Source: an uncultured Eubacteriales bacterium (lineage in GTDB: Bacteria; Bacillota; Clostridia; Christensenellales; Aristaeellaceae). Taken from it: a stretch of DNA of 64,000 bases. The notes under the pieces are model-generated. The model had not been told where the DNA came from. It searched no databases and saw only the letters and a list, made by a program, of their open reading frames with translations. The DNA is taken from the NCBI GenBank assembly GCA_902781095.1, contig CACZHW010000007.1, positions 1 to 64,000 on the forward strand. The letters are read 5' to 3'. Numbering within the stretch: position 1 is the first letter of the stretch; every line of letters starts with the position of its first letter. Position numbers and translations under genes: made by a program. Of this stretch, positions 31,920 to 39,992 are shown in pieces.

Positions 31920-32419
31920 GTTACGGATTGCTGCCGGCGGTGCTGTGCCTTCTCTTCGGCTCCGGGCTGGTCATCCTGGAGGTGCTGCTGCCCGGCTTCG
32001 GCCTGCCCGGCGTGTCGGGCATCGTGCTGCTCTGCGGCGGAACGTATTTTCTGGGGAAGGTCGTCGGCGCGGCGATGGCGGTGATCATCATGGCCTGCCT
32101 GCTCGTCGTGCTGGCAATCGCAGCCTTTGCAATCCTGCACTCCGCAGCGAAAGGGAAGTTGTTCCGCTCCAGGCTCTTCCTCGGCGCCAGGGACCTCGGC
32201 GACGCGAAAAAAGAGCAGGACGGCGGATGGACCGGGAAAAGGGGCAGGGCGAGCAGCGCGCTGCGTCCTGCCGGCATTGCCGATTTTGACGGAGAGAGAA
32301 GAAATGTCGTTTCGGAAGGTGCCTTCATCGCCGAAGGCACGGAGATCGAGGTGCTGCGCGAGGAGCGCGGGGCGCTCGTCGTAAGGGCAGTGGAAACGGA
32401 CGGAACTGAGGAGCGCTGA
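31916..32419 (+). CDS. NfeD-like membrane protein
   Basis: A 167-residue protein with an N-terminal membrane part of about three segments ('[20 protein letters not shown]', '[18 protein letters not shown]', '[19 protein letters not shown]') and a C-terminal soluble OB-like domain that ends '[20 protein letters not shown]'. This is the short NfeD type. NfeD proteins are encoded next to flotillin/stomatin-like proteins, and here FloA follows 23 bases on, so they probably act together in membrane microdomains. Coupled to the glycosylase gene by a 4-base overlap. Confidence 0.8.
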   Translation: MSYGLLPAVLCLLFGSGLVILEVLLPGFGLPGVSGIVLLCGGTYFLGKVVGAAMAVIIMACLLVVLAIAAFAILHSAAKGKLFRSRLFLGARDLGDAKKEQDGGWTGKRGRASSALRPAGIADFDGERRNVVSEGAFIAEGTEIEVLREERGALVVRAVETDGTEER

Positions 32420-32442
32420 GCGCGCGGAAACAGGAGGGTATT

Positions 32443-33420
32443 ATGGTATCTGCATACATTACGATCGTCGTCGTCATCCTGGCGGTTCTCATTTTCCTGC
32501 GGTTTATCCCGCTGGGGCTGTGGATTTCCGCACTGGCTTCCGGTGTGCACGTCTCCGTCTTTACGCTGGCGGGCATGCGCATCCGCCGCGTCTCGCCCGC
32601 CAAGATCGTCTCCCCGCTGATCAAGGCGGAGAAGGCCGGGCTGCATATGGACATCAGCAAGATGGAGGCGCATTACCTCGCCGGCGGCAATCTGGACAGG
32701 GTGGTCACCGCGCTGATTACGGCGAGGGGCGCGAACATCCAGCTGGACTTCCCGGAGGCGTGTGCCATCGATCTGGCCGGGCGCGACGTGCTGGAGGCCG
32801 TTCAGATGAGCGTCAACCCCAAGGTCATCGAGACGCCGACCGTCGCGGCCATCGCCAAGGATGGCATCGAGCTGCGGGCGAAGGCCAGGGTCACGGTGCG
32901 CGCGAACATCGAGCGGCTGGTCGGCGGCGCCGGCGAGGAGACGGTTGTGGCCCGCGTGGGCGAGGGCATCGTCACGACTGTCGGCTCCGCGGAGACGCAC
33001 AAGGCCGTCCTCGAGAACCCGGACCTCATCAGCCGGACGGTGCTGAGCAAGGGACTGGACGCCGGCACGGCGTTTGAAATCCTTTCCATCGATATCGCGG
33101 ACGTGGACGTCGGCCGCAACATCGGCGCGCAGCTGCAGATGGACCAGGCGGAGGCCGACAGGCGGATCGCCCAGGCGAAGGCGGAGGAGCGCCGCGCCAT
33201 GGCCGTGGCGCGCGAGCAGGAGATGAAGGCCGCCGCACAGGAGCAGCGCGCGAAGGTGATCGAGGCGGAGGCCGAGGTGCCCAAGGCGATGGCAGCGGCG
33301 CTTCGCGAAGGAAAGATGGGCGTGCTGGACTACTATGACATGAAGAACACGATCGCGGATACGTCCATGCGGGAGTCGATCGCGACGATGGGCGAAGGAC
33401 GCGCACAGCCCAAGCAGTAA
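32443..33420 (+). CDS. floA: Flotillin-like protein FloA
   Basis: A 325-residue scaffold of membrane microdomains. The N-terminal hairpin membrane region '[18 protein letters not shown]' and '[20 protein letters not shown]' is followed by the SPFH-type domain ('[20 protein letters not shown]', '[20 protein letters not shown]') and an Ala/Glu/Arg-rich coiled coil (about 230-290). Length and sequence pattern match Bacillus FloA/YqfA. An AGGAGGGT site precedes the ATG. It pairs with the NfeD-like gene directly upstream. Confidence 0.95.
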   Translation: MVSAYITIVVVILAVLIFLRFIPLGLWISALASGVHVSVFTLAGMRIRRVSPAKIVSPLIKAEKAGLHMDISKMEAHYLAGGNLDRVVTALITARGANIQLDFPEACAIDLAGRDVLEAVQMSVNPKVIETPTVAAIAKDGIELRAKARVTVRANIERLVGGAGEETVVARVGEGIVTTVGSAETHKAVLENPDLISRTVLSKGLDAGTAFEILSIDIADVDVGRNIGAQLQMDQAEADRRIAQAKAEERRAMAVAREQEMKAAAQEQRAKVIEAEAEVPKAMAAALREGKMGVLDYYDMKNTIADTSMRESIATMGEGRAQPKQ

Positions 33421-33452
33421 AACTGTGACGCGCCGGGAGGAGTGAAGCGGAT

Positions 33453-34013
33453 ATGGATTTTCTAAGCGTCCTCTTCGTCGCCATCGTATGGGCAGTCGTA
33501 GCGGCCTCCGGGAACAAAAAGAAGGGCAAGGGGGCCGCGGCCGCAAAAGGGCGGACGAAGCCGTCCGCACCCCGCAGGGAGCCGGCCCGTAAGAAGGGTG
33601 TAAATGCCCGCGGCACGCTGTTTGACCGGATGGAAAGCGAAAAAGACAGCGTCTCTGCCGGCCGGAACGTGCCGGGCGCCGCGGAGGGGGAAGACCCCTG
33701 CCACGAGGAGATGCTGGGGCAGGCGCGCCCTGCCGCGGTGCGCTATGAGGCGGCCTCCCAGGAGACCTTTGACCGGGCGGCCGAAGGGGAGGATCCCTGC
33801 CACCCGGTGGCAGAGTCTGCCCCGCACGCCGGGGATGCGCCGCGGAAGGCCGAAGTGGACGACGGCTTCCGGGATGCGGTGCTCTCCGGCATCGTGATGA
33901 GCGAGGTGCTGAAGCGCCCGGCGCAGCGCAGACAGGAGCGCGCGGCGCAGCGGCAGCGGAGGGCGGAACACGGCAGGATGAACGCGGCCGCACGGGCGGC
34001 CGGACGACAATAA
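33453..34013 (+). CDS. Membrane-anchored protein with repeated GEDPCH motif, unknown
   Basis: A 186-residue protein: a short N-terminal membrane segment ('[17 protein letters not shown]', residues 4-20), a basic linker, two copies of 'AEGEDPCH' at residues 77-84 and 110-117, a conserved-looking helix '[18 protein letters not shown]' at 139-156 and an Arg/Ala/Gln-rich tail. The Cys-His pairs in the two copies might jointly bind a metal ion. A GGAGG site precedes the ATG. It lies 32 bases after floA and 10 before the thiolase gene. I know similar short proteins in clostridia only as hypothetical; no function is proposed. Confidence 0.65.
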   Translation: MDFLSVLFVAIVWAVVAASGNKKKGKGAAAAKGRTKPSAPRREPARKKGVNARGTLFDRMESEKDSVSAGRNVPGAAEGEDPCHEEMLGQARPAAVRYEAASQETFDRAAEGEDPCHPVAESAPHAGDAPRKAEVDDGFRDAVLSGIVMSEVLKRPAQRRQERAAQRQRRAEHGRMNAAARAAGRQ

Positions 34014-34023
34014 CGGAGGATAC

Positions 34024-35217
34024 ATGAGCGGAGCGGTTTACCTTGTTGGCGGATGCAGGACGGCGGTCGGCAAATTCGGCGGCAGCCTGGCCTCCGTTCC
34101 GGCGACGGCGCTGGGGGCGGCCGCCATCCGGGAAGCCGTGCGCCGCGCCGGGCTGGAGGCGGCGCAGATCGAGCACGCGGAAATGGGCTGCGTGCTTCAG
34201 GCCGGACTGGGCCAGAATCCTGCGCGCCAGGCGGCCCTGCTGGCCGGCATGCCGGAGGATTCCACCGCCGTGACGGTCAACTGTGTCTGCGGCTCCGGCC
34301 TGGAGAGCGTAAACCGCGCGGCCCGTCTCATCGCGTCGGGGGAAGCGGATCTCGTGGCCGCGGGCGGGATGGAGAACATGTCCCGCGCGCCCTTCGCGCT
34401 GCCCGGTGCGCGCTTCGGCTACCGGATCGGGAATCCGGCTGTCCAGAGCGAGCTGGTCGACACGATGATCCGGGACGCGCTCTGGGATGTGTACAACGAT
34501 TGCCACATGGGCGTGACGGCCGAAAACATCGCGGCCCGGTGGCAGATCACCCGGGAGGAAGCAGACTCCTTTGCGCTCCGCTCCCAGCAGAAAGCCGCCG
34601 CGGCCTCGGACGCCGGACGGTTTGCCCCGGAGATCGTGCCCGTCGAGCTGAAGGGCAAAAAGGGAACGGTGCGCTTTGACAGCGACGAGGGCATACGGCG
34701 GGACACCTCCCGGGAGGCGCTCGAGAGGCTCTCTCCCGCCTTTCAGAAGGGCGGCGTCGTGACGGCGGGCAACGCCTCCGGTCTGAACGACGGAGCGGCC
34801 GCGGTCGTGCTGGCCTCGGAAGAGGCGCTCAGGCGGCACCGTCTCACGCCCCTCGCCCGGTGGGGCGGGAGCGCGGCTGCGGGGGTCGACCCGGCCGTCA
34901 TGGGCATCGGGCCGGTGGCCTCCACCCGGAAGCTCCTCAAAAGGGCCGGGCTCGGCATCGCGGACATCGATCTCGTTGAAGCCAACGAAGCGTTCGCCGT
35001 GCAGTCCATCGCCGTGCAGCGGGAACTCGGGATCCCGGAGGAGAAGCTGAACATCCGCGGTGGCGCGATCGCGCTGGGGCACCCGGTGGGCGCCTCCGGC
35101 TGCAGAATCCTAGTCACGCTGCTGTACGCGATGCGGGACACGGGGGCCCGGACGGGCCTTGCGACGCTGTGCGTGGGCGGCGGCATGGGGATTTCGACGC
35201 TGCTGTACGCCTGCTGA
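34024..35217 (+). CDS. Acetyl-CoA C-acetyltransferase (thiolase)
   Basis: A 397-residue thiolase that condenses two acetyl-CoA to acetoacetyl-CoA, the entry to butyrate or related pathways, or the reverse. The nucleophilic Cys lies in '[12 protein letters not shown]' near residue 88, the conserved 'NEAFAVQ' near 320, the His of '[16 protein letters not shown]' near 350 and the second Cys in 'LCVGGGMG' near 380. Length is typical. TAACGGAGGATAC precedes the ATG. No other butyrate-pathway gene is in the window, so its direction in metabolism is open. Confidence 0.93.
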   Translation: MSGAVYLVGGCRTAVGKFGGSLASVPATALGAAAIREAVRRAGLEAAQIEHAEMGCVLQAGLGQNPARQAALLAGMPEDSTAVTVNCVCGSGLESVNRAARLIASGEADLVAAGGMENMSRAPFALPGARFGYRIGNPAVQSELVDTMIRDALWDVYNDCHMGVTAENIAARWQITREEADSFALRSQQKAAAASDAGRFAPEIVPVELKGKKGTVRFDSDEGIRRDTSREALERLSPAFQKGGVVTAGNASGLNDGAAAVVLASEEALRRHRLTPLARWGGSAAAGVDPAVMGIGPVASTRKLLKRAGLGIADIDLVEANEAFAVQSIAVQRELGIPEEKLNIRGGAIALGHPVGASGCRILVTLLYAMRDTGARTGLATLCVGGGMGISTLLYAC

Positions 35218-35232
35218 AACGAACAGACGGAG

Positions 35233-35256
35233 AAGAGGCCGCAAGGCCTCTTTTTT
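35233..35256 (+). terminator. Terminator after thiolase
   Basis: Stem AAGAGGCC / GGCCTCTT with a GCAA loop and six T (35251-35256). It closes the trmL-to-thiolase run of genes. Confidence 0.9.
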
Positions 35257-35310
35257 GGTGTCACAAATGCCCGATTGTGTTTGTAATTGCAGAAAATTTG
35301 GGCTGAACGC

Positions 35311-35339
35311 TTGCAAAAAAAGGGGAATCTCTCTATAAT
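35311..35339 (+). promoter_or_regulatory. Promoter of the radical SAM gene
   Basis: -35 TTGCAA, 17-base spacer, perfect -10 TATAAT. Confidence 0.8.
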
Positions 35340-35365
35340 ACTCGCGTGTGAGAGGAGGGTAAAAC

Positions 35366-36724
35366 ATGCCTATCGGAACGACGGTTAAGAAAGCGATTTT
35401 TAACACGGCCTTTAATTACATCGGCAAGAATCCGGAAGAGAATGCGCCGAAGCTCATGTCCTGGGTGGACAAGCTCGCCGGCGACGGCCCGAACACCTAT
35501 GCGGAGCAGCGCGCGGCTGTACGCAAGGTGCTGCAGGATCCGGATAACAATATGTACCAGCTCATCATGAAGGTGATGAAGGAGACCGACCCGGAAGTGC
35601 TGAAGGCGATCTTCCAGAACTTCTTCCTGAACGCCAACATCGTGGGCTGGCCCAGGCAGGAAGAGTACCGCAAGAAGTACAACTGCAACATCCCGTGGGC
35701 GATCCTGCTGGATCCCACGAGCGCCTGCAACCTGAAGTGCACCGGCTGCTGGGCGGCGGAGTACGGCCACAAGCTGAACCTCAGCCTGGAGGACATCGAC
35801 TCCATCATCACCCAGGGCAAAGAGATGGGCGTGCACATGTACATCTACACGGGCGGCGAGCCGACCGTGCGAAAGAAGGACCTCATCACGCTGTGTGAGA
35901 AGCACAGCGACTGCCAGTTCCTCGCCTTTACGAACGGAACCCTGATCGACGACGCCTTTGCGGACGACCTGCTGCGCGTCAAGAACTTCATCCCGGCGTT
36001 CAGCCTGGAGGGCTTTAAGGAGGCCACGGACGGCCGCCGCGGCGAGGGCGTGTTCGAACGGGTGAAGCACGCCATGCAGCTGCTCAAGGACCGCCGGCTG
36101 CCCTTCGGCATCTCGGCGTGCTACACGAGCCAGAACCTGGATTCCATCTCCTCCGACGAGTACATCGACTTCATCTGCGAGATGGGTGCGCGGTTCATCT
36201 GGTACTTCCACTACATGCCGGTCGGCAACGACGCGGCGCCGGAGCTGCTGCCCACGCCCGAACAGCGCGAGCGCATGTACCACCGCATCCGCGAGATCCG
36301 CGCGACCAAGCCGATTTTCGCCATGGACTTCCAGAACGACGGCGAGTACGTGGGCGGATGCATCGCGGGCGGCCGCCGCTACCTGCACATCAACGCGCTG
36401 GGCGACGTGGACCCCTGCGTCTTCATCCACTACTCCAACGCGAATATCCACGATGTGACGCTGCTGGAGGCGCTGCAGTCCCCGATCTTCATGGCCTATC
36501 ACGACGGACAGCCCTTCAACGAGAACCATCTGCGTCCCTGCCCGATGCTGGAGAACCCGGACGTGCTGCGCAAGGTCGTGGAGGAGACGGGCGCCCATTC
36601 CACGGATCCGCAGTCGCCGGAGAGCGTGGAGCACCTGTGCGCCAAGTGCGATCCCTACGCGGAGAACTGGCGTGCGACGGCCGAGCGGCTCTGGGCCGAG
36701 AGCCATCCCGCCAAGGACAACTGA
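35366..36724 (+). CDS. Radical SAM protein with SPASM-like C-terminus
   Basis: A 452-residue radical S-adenosylmethionine enzyme. The 4Fe-4S motif C-x3-C-x2-C is in 'SACNLKCTGCWAAEYG' near residue 120, followed by 'IYTGGEPTVRKKDLI' near 165. A pre-domain of about 100 residues stands before it. The C-terminal region holds further cysteines ('YVGGCIAGG', 'DVDPCVFIH', 'LRPCPMLEN', 'HLCAKCDPY') that could hold an auxiliary cluster as in SPASM-type enzymes. It has its own promoter and terminator and stands alone, so no peptide or lipid substrate can be guessed from context. Confidence 0.88.
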   Translation: MPIGTTVKKAIFNTAFNYIGKNPEENAPKLMSWVDKLAGDGPNTYAEQRAAVRKVLQDPDNNMYQLIMKVMKETDPEVLKAIFQNFFLNANIVGWPRQEEYRKKYNCNIPWAILLDPTSACNLKCTGCWAAEYGHKLNLSLEDIDSIITQGKEMGVHMYIYTGGEPTVRKKDLITLCEKHSDCQFLAFTNGTLIDDAFADDLLRVKNFIPAFSLEGFKEATDGRRGEGVFERVKHAMQLLKDRRLPFGISACYTSQNLDSISSDEYIDFICEMGARFIWYFHYMPVGNDAAPELLPTPEQRERMYHRIREIRATKPIFAMDFQNDGEYVGGCIAGGRRYLHINALGDVDPCVFIHYSNANIHDVTLLEALQSPIFMAYHDGQPFNENHLRPCPMLENPDVLRKVVEETGAHSTDPQSPESVEHLCAKCDPYAENWRATAERLWAESHPAKDN

Positions 36725-36728
36725 AGAT

Positions 36729-36756
36729 AAACCCCGATCCGGACGGACCGGGGTTT
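36729..36756 (+). terminator. Stem-loop after the radical SAM gene
   Basis: A 12-bp stem with one mismatch (AAACCCCG... / ...CGGGGTTT) and GGAC loop; only a short T-rich tail, so a moderate terminator. Confidence 0.7.
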
Positions 36757-36775
36757 CCTCTGCGGATGGCCGCGC

Positions 36776-36804
36776 TTGAACTTCTCACGGAAACCGGCTA
36801 TACT
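36776..36804 (+). promoter_or_regulatory. Promoter of the TPR-like gene and ABC ATPase
   Basis: -35 TTGAAC, 17-base spacer, -10 TATACT, about 30 bases upstream of the start at 36837. Confidence 0.7.
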
Positions 36805-36836
36805 ATTCAAAAAATAAAGAAGGTTGTGATTGATCC

Positions 36837-37655
36837 ATGCTGGCGCTCTATCCCAAAAGACTCCGGCAGTTTATCCTGCTCAGCGTCCTGCTCGTCGTCG
36901 TCATCGCCGCGATCCTGGTCCTGAACCGGGCCGCTAATCCCGCCGTCTGGATTCTGATGGGCTTCATCGGCCTTTGCGGGCTGCTCGTCTCGTGCTCCAA
37001 CGCGGCCATGAAGGAGCATCAGGCGGAGCTCAGCCGGCTCTACGACCAGCTGGACGCGGAGGGTTTCATCCGGGATTATTCCGTTCACCTGACCCAGAAG
37101 GTGCTGAGCCAGGACACGGCGCTGATGGTGCGCATGCACCTTTCCAACGCCTACGCCTCCCTCGGCCGGTTTGAAGAGGCGGAGAAGGTGCTGCTCGACT
37201 TCCCCGTGAAGGAAAAGAAGAAGGAAGAGGCGACCCTCTTCACCCGGTTCGCCATCACCAGCAACCTGTGCTACTGCGCGGAACAAAAGCAGGACCGCGA
37301 GCGCGCCCAGCGCTACCTCGACGAGCTGCTCGCGCTGCGCAAGCGCCTGGAGGAGATCCAGCTGACGAAACCGCAGAGCAAGCGCATGGTCTTCTCCACG
37401 GAACTGAACGAGCAGTGCATGCGCTACCTGAAAGAGGGCAAGGCGGACAGCAAGGCGCTCACCGCGCAGGTGAAGGGCAGCCGGCAGCAGCTGCCGAAGG
37501 TCACCTCCTCGCTGTGGCTGGCCAGGGCGTATCTCTCGGAAGGCAACCGGGAGGAGGCAGAGAAGCTGCTGCGGCGCATCGTGGAGCTGGCGCCCGCCCT
37601 TTACCCGGGCAAGGCGGCGGCGCAGATGCTGAAAGAGCTGGAAGCGCAGGCCTGA
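36837..37655 (+). CDS. Membrane-anchored TPR-like protein, unknown
   Basis: A 272-residue protein with two N-terminal membrane segments ('FILLSVLLVVVIAAILVL' and 'AVWILMGFIGLCGLLVSC') followed by a helical-repeat domain. TPR-like units are visible as 'MRMHLSNAYASLGRFEEAEK' near residue 98 and 'LWLARAYLSEGNREEAEKLL' near 225. Such domains bind partner proteins. The ribosome binding site is weak (AAGG). It is followed 44 bases later by the polysaccharide-export-type ATPase and probably shares its message, but a functional link is only suggested by this. Confidence 0.7.
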   Translation: MLALYPKRLRQFILLSVLLVVVIAAILVLNRAANPAVWILMGFIGLCGLLVSCSNAAMKEHQAELSRLYDQLDAEGFIRDYSVHLTQKVLSQDTALMVRMHLSNAYASLGRFEEAEKVLLDFPVKEKKKEEATLFTRFAITSNLCYCAEQKQDRERAQRYLDELLALRKRLEEIQLTKPQSKRMVFSTELNEQCMRYLKEGKADSKALTAQVKGSRQQLPKVTSSLWLARAYLSEGNREEAEKLLRRIVELAPALYPGKAAAQMLKELEAQA

Positions 37656-37699
37656 GGGAAGCGGCGGCTGCGGATACTAGGACAGGGAAAGAGGAAAAC

Positions 37700-38635
37700 A
37701 TGGCGATCATCGATGTAAAAGACGTGTCCATCCGCTACATCACGGGGGATTTCAAAGACATCGGCCTCAAGGAGTACGTGACCCGCAGGCTGACCGGCAA
37801 TTACCACGTTAAGGAATTCTGGGCGGACCGGCACGTGACCTTCTCGCTGGACCGGGGCGACATGCTGGGCATTATCGGCAGCAACGGCGCCGGGAAGTCA
37901 ACGATTCTCAAGGCGATCAGCGGCATCATGGTGCCCACGGAGGGAAGCGTCTCGGTCCGGGGGACCGTCGCCGCACTGCTGGAGCTGAACGCCGGCTTTG
38001 ACGGCGAACTGACGGTGCGCGAGAACACCTTTTTGCGCGGCGCGCTGCTCGGCTATACGCACGAATTCATGGTGGACAAGTACGACGAAATCATCGCTTT
38101 CGCCGAACTCGAGAGCTTTCAGGACCGGCCCTTCAAGCAGCTGTCCAGCGGCATGAAGAGCCGACTGGCGTTTTCCATCGCCTGCCTGGTGAATCCGGAC
38201 GTGCTGATCCTGGACGAGGTGCTGAGCGTGGGCGACGGCGCCTTCCGGAAAAAGAGCGGGAACAAAATGCGCGAAATCCTGAAAAACGGCGTGACCGCCA
38301 TCCTGGTTTCCCATTCCCTGGACCAGGTCCGCGAGCTGTGCAGCCGCATCCTCTGGCTGGACCACGGCAAGCAGATCGCGTTCAGCGACGAGGTTTCCCT
38401 GCACTGCGACGCGTACGAGGAGTTTCTCCAGTGCAGGCGGGTTCCGGAAAACCGGGACGACATCGAGCGGCTGGCCGAAAGCTGCCGCCTCCGCAGGGAA
38501 GAGGAGAAACGGGAACGCCGCAGAACGCAGACCGAAAAACTGCTGAACATCCTGGAGAAGAGCGAGGACGCCGCCGCGCTGGAAGCGGCGCTGGCCCTCG
38601 TGCGCCGGGTCAAGCCGGAAGCCCTGGCGCAATGA
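37700..38635 (+). CDS. ABC transporter ATP-binding protein, polysaccharide/teichoic acid export type
   Basis: A 311-residue ATPase of the TagH/Wzt/RfbE branch. Walker A is 'GSNGAGKSTILKAIS' near residue 63, the branch-typical 'ALLELNAGFDGELTVREN' near 96, signature 'LSSGMKSRLAFS' near 150, Walker B 'VLILDEVLSVGD' near 170 and switch 'LVSHSLDQVRELC' near 205. After the ATPase core comes a basic coiled tail of about 70 residues rather than a glycan-binding domain. The start ATG at 37700 follows GAGG. The matching ABC-2 permease is most likely the gene at 43990, about 5 kb away, which is an unusual split. Confidence 0.88.
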   Translation: MAIIDVKDVSIRYITGDFKDIGLKEYVTRRLTGNYHVKEFWADRHVTFSLDRGDMLGIIGSNGAGKSTILKAISGIMVPTEGSVSVRGTVAALLELNAGFDGELTVRENTFLRGALLGYTHEFMVDKYDEIIAFAELESFQDRPFKQLSSGMKSRLAFSIACLVNPDVLILDEVLSVGDGAFRKKSGNKMREILKNGVTAILVSHSLDQVRELCSRILWLDHGKQIAFSDEVSLHCDAYEEFLQCRRVPENRDDIERLAESCRLRREEEKRERRRTQTEKLLNILEKSEDAAALEAALALVRRVKPEALAQ

Positions 38636-38682
38636 GAATGGCGCAGGCTTTCGGCAACGCAGGAAAAAGACAGATGAATAAA

Positions 38683-38719
38683 GGACGCCTTGCCGCAGCG
38701 GCCCTGCGGCAAGGCGCCC
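38683..38719. terminator. Bidirectional terminator between ABC ATPase and VanW genes
   Basis: A 13-bp perfect stem (38686-38698 with 38704-38716), extended by two further pairs beyond one mismatch, with a CGGCC loop. T-rich sequence lies on both sides, serving two convergent genes. Confidence 0.8.
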
Positions 38720-38737
38720 TTTGCTGTTACGAATCTG

Positions 38738-39814
38738 TCAGTTCGCGGCGATCATCGTAGTGGGCACTTCGCCCTTGCGGATGCAGATGCACAGCGAACC
38801 GTTGGAGGCCGTACAGTCGATGGTGATGGGGAAGGGGTAGTCGTTGCGGAAGATGAGGTTGAGGTTCGTCGCGCCGACCGCGGCGTCGACACCGTGCGGG
38901 GCATAGGAAGCTCCGCCGGGGCCGTGCGGCCTGCGGTAGACGATGGCGATCCCCTGCGGAATCTGCAGCAGGGCGTTGTAAAGCGTAGTGGAGACCTGGC
39001 AGGTGCCGCCGCCGTAGCCGGCGACGGTGTCCCCGTCCACGAGGACCGGACTGGGCATGTAGCCCCGGGCCTCCCGGTAGGGGCCCGCGATCTTGTTGAA
39101 GTTGAACTCCTCGCCGGTCTGATAGGTCCTGGAGATGTAATTGCAGCCCACGCGGATATTTTCCATGCGGCCGATGTTCAGCTCCGTCTGCTTGGTGGAG
39201 TAGAAGCTCGTGAAGACGGAGAGGATGTCGCCGGTGCCCGCATAGTCGACCGTCGGCATGACAGGCTCCAGATCCCTGAGATCCCCGAGCCAGAGGTAGC
39301 CGACCAGCCGCCGGTACGGGACGACCGCCCAGCCGTCCTCGATCATCCAGAAGCTGAGGCGCGTGCCCGCGGGCAGCGGAATGATCTCCTCCGCGCTGTC
39401 TGCGGCCGCCTCCCGCAGGCTCGTGTTTCTGGCGGTGACGGCCACGAAGCGGTTGGGGACGACGCCGTAGGAAGGCACGTCTGCGGAGACGGGCTCGATG
39501 TAATCCACGTTGTGCCGGCCGAGATAGTAGACGCCGACGGTATCGCTCCAGCAGAAGAGCCAGGCCTGGTCGAAACCGAAAATCTGGACCTTGGCCTTTT
39601 CGTTCAGCGTGCCCAGCGGGGCGCTTTCCTTGTCGGGCTGGCTGCGCATGGTGAGGCTGGTCTTGGTGACGCCGGTATACAGGATGCGCGGCACCCCGCC
39701 GCTGGCCGAGGCCATGAAATCTTCGTAGCAGACTCCGGCGCCCGTGTCCGCCGCTGCAGTGAGCGCCATACACAGACAAAGCCCGAGTATGACGGCTGTA
39801 AACAGATGTTTCAC
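38738..39814 (-). CDS. VanW-family protein with SH3-like repeats
   Basis: A 358-residue exported protein. The start is a GTG at 39814 with GGAGG 6 bases upstream; it opens with a signal peptide 'VKHLFTAVILGLCLCMALTA'. Two SH3-like segments come first ('KTSLTMRSQPDKESAPLGTL' and 'RNTSLREAAADSAEEIIPL'), then the VanW domain with 'EEFNFNKIAGPYREARGY' near residue 235 and 'GYGGGTCQVSTTLYNALLQ' near 265. VanW is found beside some vancomycin-resistance genes and widely in Bacillota, but its biochemical role is unknown; a function at the cell wall fits the SH3 domains. No vanHAX genes accompany it. Confidence 0.88.
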   Translation of the reverse strand: MKHLFTAVILGLCLCMALTAAADTGAGVCYEDFMASASGGVPRILYTGVTKTSLTMRSQPDKESAPLGTLNEKAKVQIFGFDQAWLFCWSDTVGVYYLGRHNVDYIEPVSADVPSYGVVPNRFVAVTARNTSLREAAADSAEEIIPLPAGTRLSFWMIEDGWAVVPYRRLVGYLWLGDLRDLEPVMPTVDYAGTGDILSVFTSFYSTKQTELNIGRMENIRVGCNYISRTYQTGEEFNFNKIAGPYREARGYMPSPVLVDGDTVAGYGGGTCQVSTTLYNALLQIPQGIAIVYRRPHGPGGASYAPHGVDAAVGATNLNLIFRNDYPFPITIDCTASNGSLCICIRKGEVPTTMIAAN

Positions 39815-39925
39815 GATAATCCTCCCGGTCGTGTGTACAGACATGAGACGATAAACAACCACTTTCATTATATCCGAAAGCCGGGCGGAGAGCAAGCCGG
39901 CCGGGGTGCGAATTTGAAAAAGGGA

Positions 39926-39954
39926 TTGTCGTTTATTGTGAAATCATGTATAAT
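39926..39954 (+). promoter_or_regulatory. Promoter of the beta-propeller protein gene
   Basis: -35 TTGTCG, 17-base spacer, perfect -10 TATAAT. Confidence 0.75.
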
Positions 39955-39992
39955 AAAGTTTAATCAGCCAATCCTGAAATGAGGTGTAACGA

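Noticed and set aside
31921..35082. A 1053-codon open frame on the minus strand across nfeD, floA and thiolase
   Set aside because: Antisense of three well-supported genes; composition is that of GC-rich shadow frames.
38738..39814. Vancomycin resistance cluster (VanW here, VanH-like enzyme at 23908)
   Set aside because: The two genes are 14 kb apart, and no VanA/VanB ligase, VanX or VanRS genes are in the window; VanW-family proteins are widespread without resistance.
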